A stretch of 64,000 nt of DNA from Zingiber officinale (lineage: Eukaryota > Streptophyta > Magnoliopsida > Zingiberales > Zingiberaceae), in assembly GCF_018446385.1 (NCBI RefSeq), contig NW_024589889.1:1-64000 (forward strand), in the 5' to 3' direction. Each line of letters opens with the position of its first letter. Within the stretch, counting starts at the first letter, position 1. Shown piece by piece: positions 1-11,740 of this stretch. The notes beneath the pieces were generated by a model that did no database searches, was not told the origin of the DNA, and saw nothing but the letters and a program-made list of their open reading frames with translations. Position numbers and translations under genes: made by a program.

Positions 1-480
1 GCCAAGTGTGCATTTCTCAAGCAATCTGACCAGTGCAACAAGTTTTTCCATGATCTAGTCAAGAGGAATAACAAGCGAAATGCATTGGTAACTATCACCA
101 AAATGTTTGGGGATCAAACCACTAGCATATATGAGGTTGCAGAGGAATTCGTATCACATTTCAAGAGTGCACAAGAGGGGACTAGACGCTGCTGGACAGC
201 AGCATACAACTTGATGGGCCGGTGCTTATAGAGGTCCAACAACAAGGTTTGGTTGCTCCAATTTCTTCCGAGGACATATGTGCAACCCTCTTCGACATTG
301 TCAACATTCGAGCTCCGGAACCGGATGGATACGACCCAAATTTCTTCAAGGTGGGCTGGACCATCATGCATTTTGATGTCTACGCACCAGTCCAGGAATT
401 TTTCGAAACAGGGTAGTTCCTCAAGCAGTGGAATCACACCCTCGAGAGGTTTTCTTTTCAACTTAAGATGCAACTAACAC
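1..480 (+). pseudogene. LINE (non-LTR) reverse transcriptase fragment, broken
   Basis: The first frame reads a stretch with NKFFHDLVKRNN, the linker typically found between endonuclease and reverse transcriptase in plant L1-type LINEs. A second frame from about 222 reads APEPDGYDPNFFKVGW followed by FFETG, which is the start of the RT domain (family motif: aPGpDGf..FFk..W). The frame breaks near 228, and a stop at 414-416 falls before FLKQWNHT. The fragment runs off the left edge and stops before the catalytic RT core, so it is a dead 5'-RT scrap. Confidence 0.8.
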
Positions 481-1269
481 ATCCTTATCAACCATAGTAA
501 AGTCATCTCTAAGAACTTACTTATGAGTCACCCTTTCCACCTCCCATCTCTTAGACTTCCTTGTTTGAATATTCTGAGTCTGTCTCTCCCGTAGATTCCT
601 CCATAGCAGTCAATCTCGCTCATAAAAAATTCAAATTGAGAGTCACTGGCAACTCTCCCCTCCACAATAAAGACCTTCATCCCTCTAATTCATTTGTGGC
701 CCTAGCCACCCACTTCCCACCTTGTTTCTTGCTGCTTGATGCTACATCTCCTTTCATATGTCGACTGTGCTGCCCCATTACTACTAAAGCCATTTGCTTA
801 TGATGCCTCCCTCCCTTTACATGATAGTGCCTTATTCTCCCTTTGGCAGATTTATGTTGTCTTGAGGTCACCTCTATTCATTGAGCGCGACAATGCACTA
901 TATTTCCACTATTTGCATCCACTCGTCCATTTCTTCCTAGCAGTGTTGGTATTAGATGCACAACCTCTCACCAACACATTTGAGCGACACACCTCTTTGT
1001 GGGCCACGATAATCCCGAGGGGATGAATAACTCCTTTCCACCGCCACCTTTGTCGGTGCTACTTTTGGTCATGAAATTTGCCTCTTCTTTCCTACTCGGA
1101 CCACCATGCACAAGTGTAGTGCTTAAAAAAAATCGGTTCACTTAAATGAATCAAGATTATTGTTATGGATTGATATTAAAGGGTTTAAGTAATTATATGT
1201 TAATAGGTTAATGAACTCAACCCGATTTGCTAGCAACCCGACTCAGCTTACCCTTTTAAATACCTGCCT
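481..1269. other. Unassigned intergenic sequence
   Basis: No convincing gene. Short open frames here have no recognisable domain. The sequence is moderately pyrimidine-rich and may be old transposon DNA following the LINE scrap. Confidence 0.4.
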
Positions 1270-2520
1270 TGGGGAATTTTTTTCCCCTCACCCTTGAAGT
1301 TGTCGGCCTCCCCCCATCTGAGCCCTAATAACTTTGGAGGAGATAGAAGAAGAACCTCGTTGGAACACTTAAGGTCATTTTTCTTACATTTCACTGGTTA
1401 TCTTCTGTATGCAAAACACCAAGGCAAGGTTTTTCTTTTGTTTTTGCAATTATTGCACCATATGGATCATAGTATGATATTTTGATGTATGTTGCACGTT
1501 TTAAATCTTTCTAGAAGCACCATTTAGATCATATTATGTATGTTTTAATGATTTTATGCATGAAAAAAATTTATGATTATGTTTTACAAATTTTGTCACG
1601 TTTTCTTGAAGTTCTTGACGATTTTTTGAATTGTTTCTTGAGGGTTCTTGTTGCACATTCTAAACCATTTGTTTTGCAACATTCAAATCATATTATGTGT
1701 GTTAATTGATGTTATGCATGAAAAATATTTGGAATCACGTTTTTGTCAAAGAAAGTTACGTTTCTTGATGTTCTTGATGTTTCTTGATTGTTCTTGTTGA
1801 GTTTTGATGCTGGAAATTTCAAGGGTTGCTGCTGCGTTTAGGGCTCTTTGGGATGATGTCTAGGTGATGTTTGGATGTGAATTCGTGGGTTAGAAGGTTT
1901 GGGATGGGAGGTCGAAGGGCTGGAAGATGGGTTTAGTCCAGAATTGCATCGGGTGTGTCTTATGTGATGGAGAGGGCTTGTGTTCGGGGTAGAGGTGTTT
2001 TGGATAGTCGAGGGCTTAGTCGGAGGTCTGGTCCGTGTGTTGGGAGAGTATTCAAGGGATTGAGGAGGTGTTGATACGTAGTAGGAGAGGGTTGGAGGTT
2101 GTAGGGATTGAAGGTGTTGTCATTGGAGGTTGTCGATTTGGGGCTGTTCGGGTGAGGGAGCAAGACCGGCGGGCTGGGATTTTCAGGGTTGTTTGAGTGA
2201 GGGAGGAAGACCGGTGGGGCTAGGCCTAGGGCCTTTCCCGGGCTGATCGAGTGAAGAAGGAAGGGGTCGAGTGGGTATTGTGAGCTGAGGTTTAGTGTTC
2301 GGAGAAGGATGGATGGGAAAGCACGGGGCATGATCCTTAACACAACATTTCTATTTTTATTCACCTCCCATATATTAGCAACTTGAACTCTGTTATCATC
2401 ACTGTTAGTATGATGTTGATGCACGCAAGATAACTGTTTCTTTTAGCATGCAAAGTAAACCATTTTATTTATTTAACAATATCTTTATATGCATGAAGAG
2501 TAATAAAGTTTTGTTTAATA
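1270..2520. other. Possible decayed LTR/leader region
   Basis: A TATA-like run (ttttaaatacc) just before 1270 is followed by a pyrimidine-rich leader, then an internal tandem pair (1518-1800), then a GT-rich block to 2340. On the minus strand the GT-rich block is an open frame rich in Pro, Leu and Ser without any recognisable motif. The layout resembles a chromovirus-type LTR or leader, but I saw no PBS, gag or matching second LTR, so it stays unassigned. Confidence 0.3.
1518..1800. repeat. Two-unit imperfect tandem repeat
   Basis: Two consecutive units of roughly 120-170 bp share the order: atcatattatgt, then ttatgcatgaaaaa, then a run of ttcttga words, then gttcttgttg. They begin near 1520 and 1682. 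The copies are clearly related but diverged. Confidence 0.6.
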
Positions 2521-2751
2521 ATGTGAGCTGTATGTGACGGGTAGGGAAACCCAGCTTAAGAAGGATCCGATGAACCTAACCAAAATAAAAGAGGTTTTGG
2601 GAATCTGTCTTAAGAAGGGTTTGGGAATCCGATTTAAGACGGGTCCGTTGAACCTTACCAACTTAGTACTAGGATAAAAATTTGGCCAAACGAACTAAGG
2701 TTGAGGTATAAAGTAACTACGTTTGATGATCTGAATTCTTGTAATTTATGA

Positions 2752-2918
2752 AAACAAGGGCTGCCCGGTGCACGAAGCTCCTGCTATGCGGGGTCCTGGG
2801 GAAGGATCCATTGTACGCAGCCTTACCCTGCTTTTTGCAAGAGGCTATTTCCAGGATTTGAACCCGTGACCTTTTGGTCACAAAGCAACAACTTTACCGT
2901 TGCGCCAACAACTTTACA
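2752..2918 (-). mobile_element. tRNA-derived SINE (Au-type), with perfect 30-bp target duplication
   Basis: Read on the minus strand, the element starts with a tRNA-like head (A-box region GGCGCAACGGTAAAG, B-box GGTTCAAATCC), continues with the conserved body (CCTCTTGCAAAAAGCAGGG, then GGCTGCGTACAATGG) and ends in GTGCACCGGGCAGCCC. This is the layout I know from the plant Au SINE family. It is flanked by an identical 30-bp direct repeat at 2722-2751 and 2919-2948, the target-site duplication left by L1-type priming. The perfect duplication shows the insertion is recent. Confidence 0.93.
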
Positions 2919-3029
2919 TTTGATGATCTGAATTCTTGTAATTTATGAGGTTTAAAAAAAAAAAGATAACGAAGGTTTAAAATTGAATGTTAATTTATGG
3001 CAGTGTGGAGGCTCATGAGACTAGTGTCG

Positions 3030-3482
3030 GAAGTTGTTCTCCGTTATTATTTAAAAATGGTAATTTATCAAAATATTCTTCTTAAATGCGATCGGATGTT
3101 ATTTCTATAAAAGGTTGAACTTGCAGTGTCTTTAGACTCACTAGATCCATATGGTACAGGTAATGAAGAGACACCCTCTTTTATACTCGGAGGGACTTGA
3201 TGGATGAGCTCATTTGTACCCGAGGGCCTCTTTTATTAGTCTAAGTCTCTACATGCATGAGGATGTTGGTCCTCTAGTCGGAGTCGAGTTATGTGATTGA
3301 TAGTCGATTTAAGTTCCTTTCACTAGTTAGTTGCATTTTTTGCTCTTTTGAAAAATTTATTTACTATTATAAAGTTCAAATACAAATTTGTTTTGGTTTC
3401 AAGTTGAACCAGTTCGTAATACATAATCTTTGGAGTTGGGTTGTTTAATTCAAATCTCTTTAATGTTAGTTTTGCCTGTTTC

Positions 3483-3520
<38 letters not shown>

Positions 3521-3964
3521 TTATCCCTACATCCTCTGTCTCTTCCGATGGAAGTTGGTTTGAGCCACACACCTCTCTATTGCCTGTGCCAATGCCCATG
3601 GATTGCCTATATGTTTTTTTATACCCTTCAAGAACAAAATATCATTGCACACGGTGTGCCTATCACATTTTTTTTATTTTTTATGTTCCTTGACAGGAAC
3701 AATACATGGTTTATGGACAGATGAAGTTCTGTGAATTTGTTTTTTGATACTAGCGATTATTTACTAGGAACTACAACTAACAATATTTGCTGAAGGAAAG
3801 TCAGCAATACCACACACTCAATGCCCTAAGCTTACAGTTTCCTGTGCCTCTCTCTATGATGTCAACAATCATATAGAAGTGTGATTCTTCACTTTTCATT
3901 GTGTAAAATATATTTGATATCGTGAGAACCAGTCATTTATGCATTTTGCTATTATGTGAATTAG
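3030..3964. other. Non-coding sequence upstream of the decarboxylase exons
   Basis: I looked here for the preceding decarboxylase exons (those carrying the PLP-lysine region) and found none. The stretch holds a TAA microsatellite and AT-rich sequence. It may be a long intron or unrelated flank. Confidence 0.4.
3484..3521. repeat. (TAA)n microsatellite
   Basis: About 12 uninterrupted TAA triplets. Confidence 0.95.
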
Positions 3965-6900
3965 GCCTCAGAGGAAAATGCCGTGGTAGATTTTAAAGAT
4001 TGGCAGATTCCTCTTGGACGCAGATTCAGGTTTTCCTTCAATACTAGTAGTGCTTTTTCCCTCTATGAATGTTTTTTAGTTGTTCTCTCTCTCCCTCTCT
4101 CTCTCTACACTGCATTGGTCTGCCATATACATTTACTTAGAGCTAAGTTGTTCAAAATAACCACTGTAAGTTCCAACCTTGGGGTTGAATACATGGATAT
4201 TATCCACAATTAGAAGATGATGGAACAAAGGGGACAAGAAAATGAGTATTCATCATACATTGTGTCATTCCATTTGTAATAAAGTAGCAAGACAAGACAA
4301 GGAAAAAAAACTAGCTGTGGGACTACTAGACTTCTGACCCTCCTTAAATTGGAGCTAGATATCAAAAGAGCCTAACTGAACTCAAAGTAGAAAAGGAGAT
4401 AGAATAAAAGGCTCATGAAAAGTCTCCATGTGGGACTATTATTCTAAGATTGTTAAGATCCAACGTGGGATTGCTGACTTAGTGTTATGAATTATGATGA
4501 AAAGTCTAATGCAACCCTCAAGGTCTCCATTTATAGAGCTATGATATGTATTAATCAATCTTTACTCTCTTTGGTCTTTTTCCTTGTGTCTTTACCTGAT
4601 GTAATATGAAAATGAAGTAAAAAAGTGGTTGATTCACATAGATCATTAATTTCACTGTTATTCAATAAAACATGCAGGTCTCTAAAGCTATGGTTGGTTT
4701 TGAGGCTTTATGGTGTGGAGAAATTGCAAAGCTACATTAGGAATCACATACGGTTAGCTGAACTATTTGAACAACTTATCGGCTATGACTCAAGATTTGA
4801 GGTAAAAGACCAAAAAGTCTTTGACATCTGGTGGAGCTATCATTTTGGTGGACATTTATTTATACATGCTGCTTTGATTTTCAGATTGTTGAAGCAACAT
4901 TTTATTATTTATAATAATGTAGGTTAAATTATTTTGTCTTGTTTGCTCAGAAAACTAATGTTTCCATACCTCATATGACATTCTATTTTCATATTGTTTG
5001 TTTGATTTCTAAGGATTTCTTTTGGTAAATACCTATGATGAGAAAGTTCAACATTTAATGAAATAAATGAGTTGTTACTACTACCTGCCTCAATCATCAT
5101 CATCAATTGTGTTTGTCCCAACTATTTGGTTGACTATATGATTTTTGCCCCTCTTTTGATCTCAAATAGGATTAAAATTCATATTGATAGTTTAGCTAAA
5201 TTTTGAGGATGGTCATCTGGGCCGACTAGCATATACGACTACTGATCTCAATATTCAATATTTTTAGGAGTTTTTGTTTTATTGTTATGAAAATAATCTT
5301 TCATTATTCTTTCATTACTTTTATTGCATCTTCAGGCATAAGTGTCATTTTTTGGTCCAAGGCAAAGTATGAGGAATGAGATGTATAGTGAAGTTTAGCT
5401 ACATCTATGTAAAGTAGATCGAGAATGGAAAAAAAATGCCCTAGTTAAACATTTTAACTAGACATTGAATGGTTAACAATGTCAGTTAAAACAAAAGAAA
5501 AACTGATCATTCTGCTCAAGCTAAAATACTTTATCCTAAAGATATATTCACAAAGGTGTGACACAACTTGATGATAAGATGTGCAAGAGGTGCAGTGAGA
5601 AGAGTAATTCAATATTAGAATGGTGATTTATCAAAAGAAGAATACAAGTATCATCAAGTCATTTAGGATAACTGATTACAAACTTGTATAAAAAAAATGA
5701 ATACTTCAAAATAAAGATAATGTCTCAAGTAAAGCAAAGTCACATGATTGCAAATAAAAAATACCTTGTTAATTATTTTTTTATCAGATGGTGTATCTTT
5801 AATTGCTCAAAATGAATTGTCACTAAAAAGAGACCTAGTTAATAAATTTGTGCTGATTGGCAACTTTTTGGAAATATAATGAGAATCTTCATACTCCAAT
5901 AATTATCTTCGATTAGTGTGGAGAGAACAAAATCATCTATTAAAGTCTAGGCATAGCTCAACCTAGGTCCTTACAGATGAGAGAAGATGCTAATGGTAGA
6001 TGGATAGGGGCAACATATGGAAAATGACTACTTCCATGAATCACTCCTTAATCAAAAACAAAACAATTTATATAAGGAAAAAATTATCATTAAAACATTA
6101 TCAGATGAGCACCAAAAGTATAGTGTAGGATCGAATATGACGCTAGAGGGGGGTGAATAGTGGAATAAGGAAATTTAAACCTAAAGCAATTGAATACAAT
6201 TATAAAAAGTAGAAATTATATTTATAGTAGTTGAAATATAAATGTACAGTAAATACAGAAATCAATAGAAGACTTGGCTTTGTACGTAGTTCGGAACCTC
6301 ATTCCTACTCCACTGCCTATGGACTCATATGATGAGTCAACTCTTGAAAGTTACTAACTTGCTCCTTCAGGGAACTTTTTGGAGGTGGAGAAATCTTTTG
6401 CAAAACATTTATAAAATATATGAAATAAGTGTAGTAAAAAAATTGCAAAAATTTGGAGGCTATAGCTAAAGACTTTAAGCTCAAAAGAAAGCAAATAAAA
6501 ATGAACAATAAAAACTAATTGTTGTGGAGAAAACAAGAAAGCAAGATCATTTTTGTCCAAGAATTGTTGTTATTTCATGCCTTGCACCTCATTTTATAGT
6601 CTTCCAAACAACTATAGATAAGCTTTCTTAGTTGCTCTAAATTAATGAGTTGATTGGCTTAAGCCATTAGCCAACTGGAGCTTGATCTATGCAAAACTTT
6701 GTCTGGCAACCTTGATGTAATCGATTGATTCATCCTCATTAGTCTACTGATCTAATCTGAGGTTTAATTGACTCATCTTAGAACAAGAACATTATATTCT
6801 CTAGAAGTGAATCTCTAGTCAACTGCCTAGTTGAGCAATCAAGCATATTTTCATCTAGTCGACTCAACCCAAAATAGGACCTTTCTCTTTGCAAACAATC

Positions 6901-7812
6901 CATCTTTAGTCAACTTCTTGGTCGACTAAGGCATATTAGTTGACTGAATGTGAAGTCATCGACTTCAACCTCGAATCATTTGTTTCTTAGTCGAATCTTC
7001 GCTTGACTAAGAGATCTTGCCTCCAAGACTCGACCTCCAAGAGATCTTAGTCACTCAGTCTTTCATAACTTGCATGTCAAGAGAAGATTCGACTGAGGCA
7101 TATTATCCAATCCAGTCAAAATACAAGTCACTCATAGTCCTTCACAACTTGCATGCTAAGAGATCTTACCTCCAAGACTTCTCGTGTGTATGTATTTGGT
7201 TGTCCTCGACATACTAGGACTTCTCGTTTGCCAAGAGATAACGCCATTGGTTCTTCCTTGTTTGCTAATACCTACTGAATTTTTTTATTTGTTAGCACTT
7301 GTTGGACTTCTCCTTTGCCAAATGTTTGGTTGATTATGACCACTTAGACTTCATTCATCTTCCTTTTTCAAAATTCATTTTTCCCTGGTACTTGACTAGG
7401 ACTTGCTATTTTATTTTTCTGATTCCTGCATAGCATCCTCAGAATATTGTCACCACTAACTGACATTCATAGGTTGTGACTCCTCGAACCTTCTCACTAG
7501 TATGTTTTCGCCTTATTCCTCCACAAAATGATCCAGATAATGGCTTTAAGTTGAATCAAAGTCTATTGAATTCTGTCAATGCAAGCGGCAAAATCTTCAT
7601 GTCACATACTGTAAGTTCTTAAGTCACGATCACTGAGCTACAGAATTCCTTGTGCTTCGTGGTGGCTTTAATTTTTCATTTGTAAGCAGGTTCTGTCGGG
7701 CAAGTTCATCTTGCGTTTTGCAGTAGGAGCACCACTTACGGAAGACAAGCATATCACAATGGCATGGAAGGTGTTGCAGGATCAGGCTACGTCGCTTCTA
7801 AAGGACTTATAG
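3965..7812 (+). CDS. Aromatic-L-amino-acid decarboxylase (tyrosine/tryptophan decarboxylase type), last four exons only
   Basis: Exons are 3965-4029, 4678-4801, 7473-7610 and 7690-7812, all with AG acceptors and GT donors, and all joining in frame to a TAG stop. They encode about 149 residues: VVDFKDWQIPLGRRFR, then SLKLWLVLRLYGVEKLQ, then TFSLVCFRL, then FMSHT joined to VLSGKFILRFAVGAPLTE. This is the C-terminal domain of group II PLP-dependent decarboxylases, which turn Tyr, Trp or DOPA into amines in the cytosol. The family is usually about 490-500 aa, so roughly 340 residues, including the PLP lysine, are missing. No upstream exon was found between 1 and 3964. Either those exons lie left of the window behind a long intron, or this is a 5'-truncated copy. 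A Copia LTR sits in the intron before 7473. There are no frameshifts or internal stops in the retained part. Tyr versus Trp preference cannot be told from it. Confidence 0.88.
4802..6123. other. Decarboxylase intron sequence, left part
   Basis: AT-rich, no coding signal. It forms the first half of the 2.7-kb intron between exons ending at 4801 and starting at 7473. The second half is an LTR. Confidence 0.5.
6124..7440 (-). mobile_element. SIRE-like Copia LTR, minus orientation, in decarboxylase intron
   Basis: The lower end reads TGTAGGATCG followed by a GAGGGGGGTGAATAG signature, the reverse complement of the LTR 3' end seen repeatedly in this window. Inside are the family landmarks: tacgtagttcggaacctcattcctactcc at 6280-6315 and the word-rich zone with GTCGACT-like words (6720-6990). 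The upper end is unclear and probably truncated just before the exon at 7473. Confidence 0.65.
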
Positions 7813-8728
7813 GAGTTTATCCGATATGTTTTCCTACTTATTTGATCATTTCAATCTAGATAATAGATCCAATTTGATCAGCATGCAAGTTCTGCATTTC
7901 CTAACTCGTTTTGTATGTTCGGACCATTTTAATTCTGACCCTACAAACCGAATTGAATTGGCCGGAATTCTGGTTGTAATTTTGCAACTGTTGTTATGCT
8001 TAAAAGTCTACCATCTGTATCTCAATTAAATTACTCTTTTAATTCTAGGGCAATTGCCCAACATAGCTGGACCTCTTATTGAATTTCAAAAGAAGTCCTT
8101 TAAAAGTGTTTCACTTTAACCAATCATGAGTTCCGTTAAAGAGTTGATAAAATGACTGGTACTCTGCTATGAATGTGGCCTAATAGACAACCTTGACAGC
8201 AGTTGCAAATAGTGAACGCATAACTAACCTAGCAAATATAATGAGATGGGGAACGAATCAAGAGCTTAGGGTATTTTAGGGGATTAAAAAAAACAAGATA
8301 GATATGTTACTTTAACGGCATTCTTAGTATCCACCCATGGATATAGAGGGAGGTGAATATAAGTATACATGTATTAGGTGTATGGTAGAGTAAATTTCAG
8401 ACAATTTTTGAGAATCGATTTCTGATCATTATGTCAAAGATATCATATATCCACTATTTGTATTGCGTCTTGAGAGGCATATTTGAGGGGATTAAAGATT
8501 TGAATGCACGTGTATTACTAAGCAATGTGAAATTATGACGTGATGATATCCTGGTGAGATGTGAGAGATTACGAGACATCATCTAAAATCTTAGATCTCT
8601 TGATAGATTTTTACCTAAAACGAAACTAGACCAGGAAACAAGGATATTTTTTTAAGTTGTAGTCAATTCAAGCGACTAAAGATTAATTTCAAACTATCGA
8701 ATAACTTGTGGGATAGAAGATAACTGTG
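7813..8728. other. Decarboxylase 3' flank
   Basis: Starts as the likely 3' UTR of the decarboxylase and then becomes AT-rich intergenic sequence. No gene or clear repeat recognised. Confidence 0.5.
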
Positions 8729-9980
8729 GGATCGAAGATAACGCTGGAAGGGGTGAATAATATTTTTAATTTAAAATCTTTTATAATAGTATTTTCAAAA
8801 TGTTATTTGGAAAATGAAAGACTTAGGGTGCGTTTGGTACGGGCGTTTTTCATTTTTATTTTTTGCAAAACGTGCGTTTTCTGAAAAATAGTGTTTGGTT
8901 GGTGTTTTTCGTGTCTGTTTTCTAAAAAAATAAATAGTGTTTTCTAGAAAAACAGAGAATGACAAAAAATCATTTTCTGTTTTCTAGAAAATACGTATTT
9001 TTCAGAAAATAAAAATAAAAAACGTGAGTACCAAACAAACCCTTATTGTTGAAATAGAAAATTATGCAGTAGAAAAATTAGTCTTAAAGATGTTTTCATA
9101 ATCCGAGTTAAAGTTAAAATTAATTTGTTTTCAAAAATATTTATTAAATAAATGTGTAAAAAGGTGAAGTAGATAACTAAAAGGTACAGATATTTTACGT
9201 AGTTCGGAATATTCAGGTTCTTACTCTATCACCAATGACTCGTTCAGGGATCACTCTTCAAAACTTCATTAATTTTCTTCTTTTGAAATCCTTCAAAACT
9301 AGAGAAACTTTTAAAAAATTAATCTTACAATAGATAAAAATTCTTCAAAAACATCTTGTACAACAAGAATATTAAATTGTAAAAACACAACGTACAATGA
9401 TAAGCAACAAAAGAGAATAAGTTGTATAAAAATGACAAACAAATTATACTGGACTCAGAACAATTCTGGGAAGCACGTTGCCTTCAAAGAGAGATTCTAA
9501 ACGGACTAAAAAATATCCTAATTTTAAAAAATAGAAATTATTGAAAATACTAGATATAAAAAAAATCTGAAAATTATTATTAAAAATAGTAGAAGTATTT
9601 TTGGATCCTCATGTGGTTTTTGGCTCATGTTCCATGACCTCATCAAATTGAGGAGCTCATCTTATTTACGCTAAAATGTCGAGAACTCATGTTTGAGCTC
9701 CTTAATGTTAGTGGTGAGGATCTGAAATCCCATATTGACTCTCTCCTCCTGGCTTGTCCATCTCTCAGGCACAGTGAGATGTCATGTTGAGCATATAGTG
9801 TAGCCTATGGCGGTAGGTGGTCCTCATCGTCGTCATCTAAGTGCTCGACAATCTACTGTAAGCCAGTCTCCAAACCATGACATGATCTCTCTAGATCATT
9901 CCAGCTAGTGACATCTACTGTAAGCCAGTCTGGTTGTATTTCTCTGAGAGCACCCGGCATCTAATCTTAGGAATGCTAAT
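8729..9980 (-). mobile_element. Diverged SIRE-like LTR, minus orientation
   Basis: Begins with GTGGGATCGAAGATAACGCTGG and the GGGGTGAATAA signature, and carries the tacgtagttcggaa landmark near 9195. A MITE is inserted at 8826-9042. The upper boundary is not visible. A short word (atctactgtaagccagtct) occurs twice, near 9851 and 9914. Confidence 0.5.
8826..9042. mobile_element. MITE with GGGTGCGTTTGGTAC termini and TTA duplication
   Basis: The ends are 15-bp inverted repeats: GGGTGCGTTTGGTAC at 8826 and its near-complement GTACCAAACAAACCC ending at 9042 (two mismatches). The interior is itself largely self-complementary (gttttctagaaaa, ttttcagaaaata). Both flanks are TTA (8823-8825, 9043-9045), the 3-bp target typical of PIF/Harbinger (Tourist-like) elements. 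No coding capacity. Confidence 0.8.
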
Positions 9981-10437
9981 AGTACAGTTATGATATGACA
10001 AAAGGCACATGTAAATTTCTCGATGTTAATTGAAATACTCGATTCGATTATTTTCATATTAGTAAAATTTTAATTCGATTCGATTAACTAATATTAAATT
10101 AATTTTAATTAATTAAATTAATTTATGAACTGAATTAATAGAATGCTCATCTCTGTCTAAAAGAATATGGAGAAATGGATGATCAAAATCCATCGTTCGT
10201 CATAGCCTATGACCCTTAAATTTGGTGGGTTAACCTCACAACACCACTATTTTTTTTTTACCTTTTTATACATTTCATTCAAGGAAACTCTTACAAGTAC
10301 ATGTTTTTATAGTAAAACACAAATATAAAAGATACAAGCAAATATAATAAAAGTAATGTAGTAATGAAAGATTACAAAAAGAACTTAATTCTCTTCATCA
10401 CTTGGGTCGCTTTGGAAAGCACTTTGGAAGTCCTAGA
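9981..10437. other. AT-rich intergenic sequence
   Basis: Contains a taat/aatt-rich run near 10080-10135. No gene recognised. Confidence 0.4.
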
Positions 10438-11740
10438 TGTAGGATCGTGATGGGTTAAAGGAGGATGAAGAGTGCTTCATCGAGATGTTCTTTACTTGCT
10501 TTTGAAATATTCTCATACTTATTTGTAAAGTATTATTAATGCAATGGAATAATAAAAGAAATAAACAAAAAATAAAAATATTGTATTTACATGGTTCAGT
10601 ACCCCTCGTGATTCCTACTCCATAGCTTGTACCTCGATCACGAGCCACTAATATTCTCCTTTCAAAAAAATCTTTCGGAGATAAAGAAATCTTTTACAAA
10701 TTATAAGTACAAATAAACAAACAAGTAAAACAAATAATATAAACGATAAATTAAAAATAAGTAAATGGTAATAGGATTTTGATGGTCGCTGGAAGCCTTG
10801 AATGCAATTGAACTTTTCCTGGAAGCTCTTGGATCACATGAATTGTAAGGACTTTGACAGTAGGAAATGTTTGACTTGTCTAAACTAGTTACTCGAAATT
10901 ACTTAAATAGTGATGTTCCCAGCTCCTAAGCCTTTTTGGGATCGCCACATAGATCTGCACTTTTGGTATCCCGAAAGCTCCTTCCAATTGCTTGGACTCT
11001 CTCTTAGTCAGCTATCGCATCCTCTAGCACTTCGATTGCTCAGACCACTTTCGGTCGCCTAGACTCAAATACCATTTGGCCATGTTAGCGCTTATCCCGA
11101 CTGACAACTTATCCTGGCTTCAAGTCACCTAGACTACTTCTAATCTCCCAACCTTTAGATTACCCAAATATGTTCTGGTCCCTCGGATCCTCCGAGTCTG
11201 ACTTGTTAACTCTAGCTTCCTGCAGCACAAAATATCCAGAAATATATCATCAATATTGTTTTCTTTTTTGCTTGGAGTTTACTTTTCCAAGACTCCCTTT
11301 ATCTAGAGTTTTAACTTCTGTAGGTTTTTTCCATTCTTTAGAGTTCACTCCTCCAAATTTTCTCTCTATCTAGATTACACTTCTCTAAAAATTTTCACTT
11401 TGTTAAGCATTTGATTTCCCTTTGACCCGTTTGAACTTTTTCCTTATTAGACATCCGATTACCCGAGACTTGTCAATACTTTACACTTACCTAGAGTTCA
11501 CTTTTCTAGGATTTTCAACCTTTCCTAACATTTGATTCCCTACAAGCTGCTATGACTTTTCACTTGTCAAACATGTGGCCCCTTTTGACCTGCCTAGATT
11601 TTCACTAACTGTAAAGTATCCAGTTATTTTTAACTTAAACTTTTATCAATTCTTAACTCTTGATCAACCTTGACCATACTCACATATTTACATATTGTCA
11701 ATTATTAAAATCTTTAAATTTAAGAGGAATTGCACCAACA
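10438..11740 (-). mobile_element. SIRE-like Copia LTR (about 1.3 kb), minus orientation
   Basis: Bounded by TGTAGGATCG at 10438 and GCACCAACA ending at 11740, that is TG...CA with complementary ends. The landmark tttacatggttcagtacccc...cctactcc lies at 10585-10622. No long internal domain follows on either side, so it is a solo or fragmentary LTR. Confidence 0.7.

Noticed and set aside
1960-2424. 154-codon minus-strand open frame rich in Pro/Leu/Ser
   Set aside because: It is the complement of a GT-rich block, has no recognisable domain, and lies in repeat-like DNA.
2820-2918. Possible tRNA gene (A- and B-box-like sequences)
   Set aside because: The sequence continues as a SINE body with a target duplication; no cloverleaf with a proper acceptor stem was seen.
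9851-9932. Duplicated 19-mer atctactgtaagccagtct
   Set aside because: A single short direct repeat 62 bp apart without further structure.
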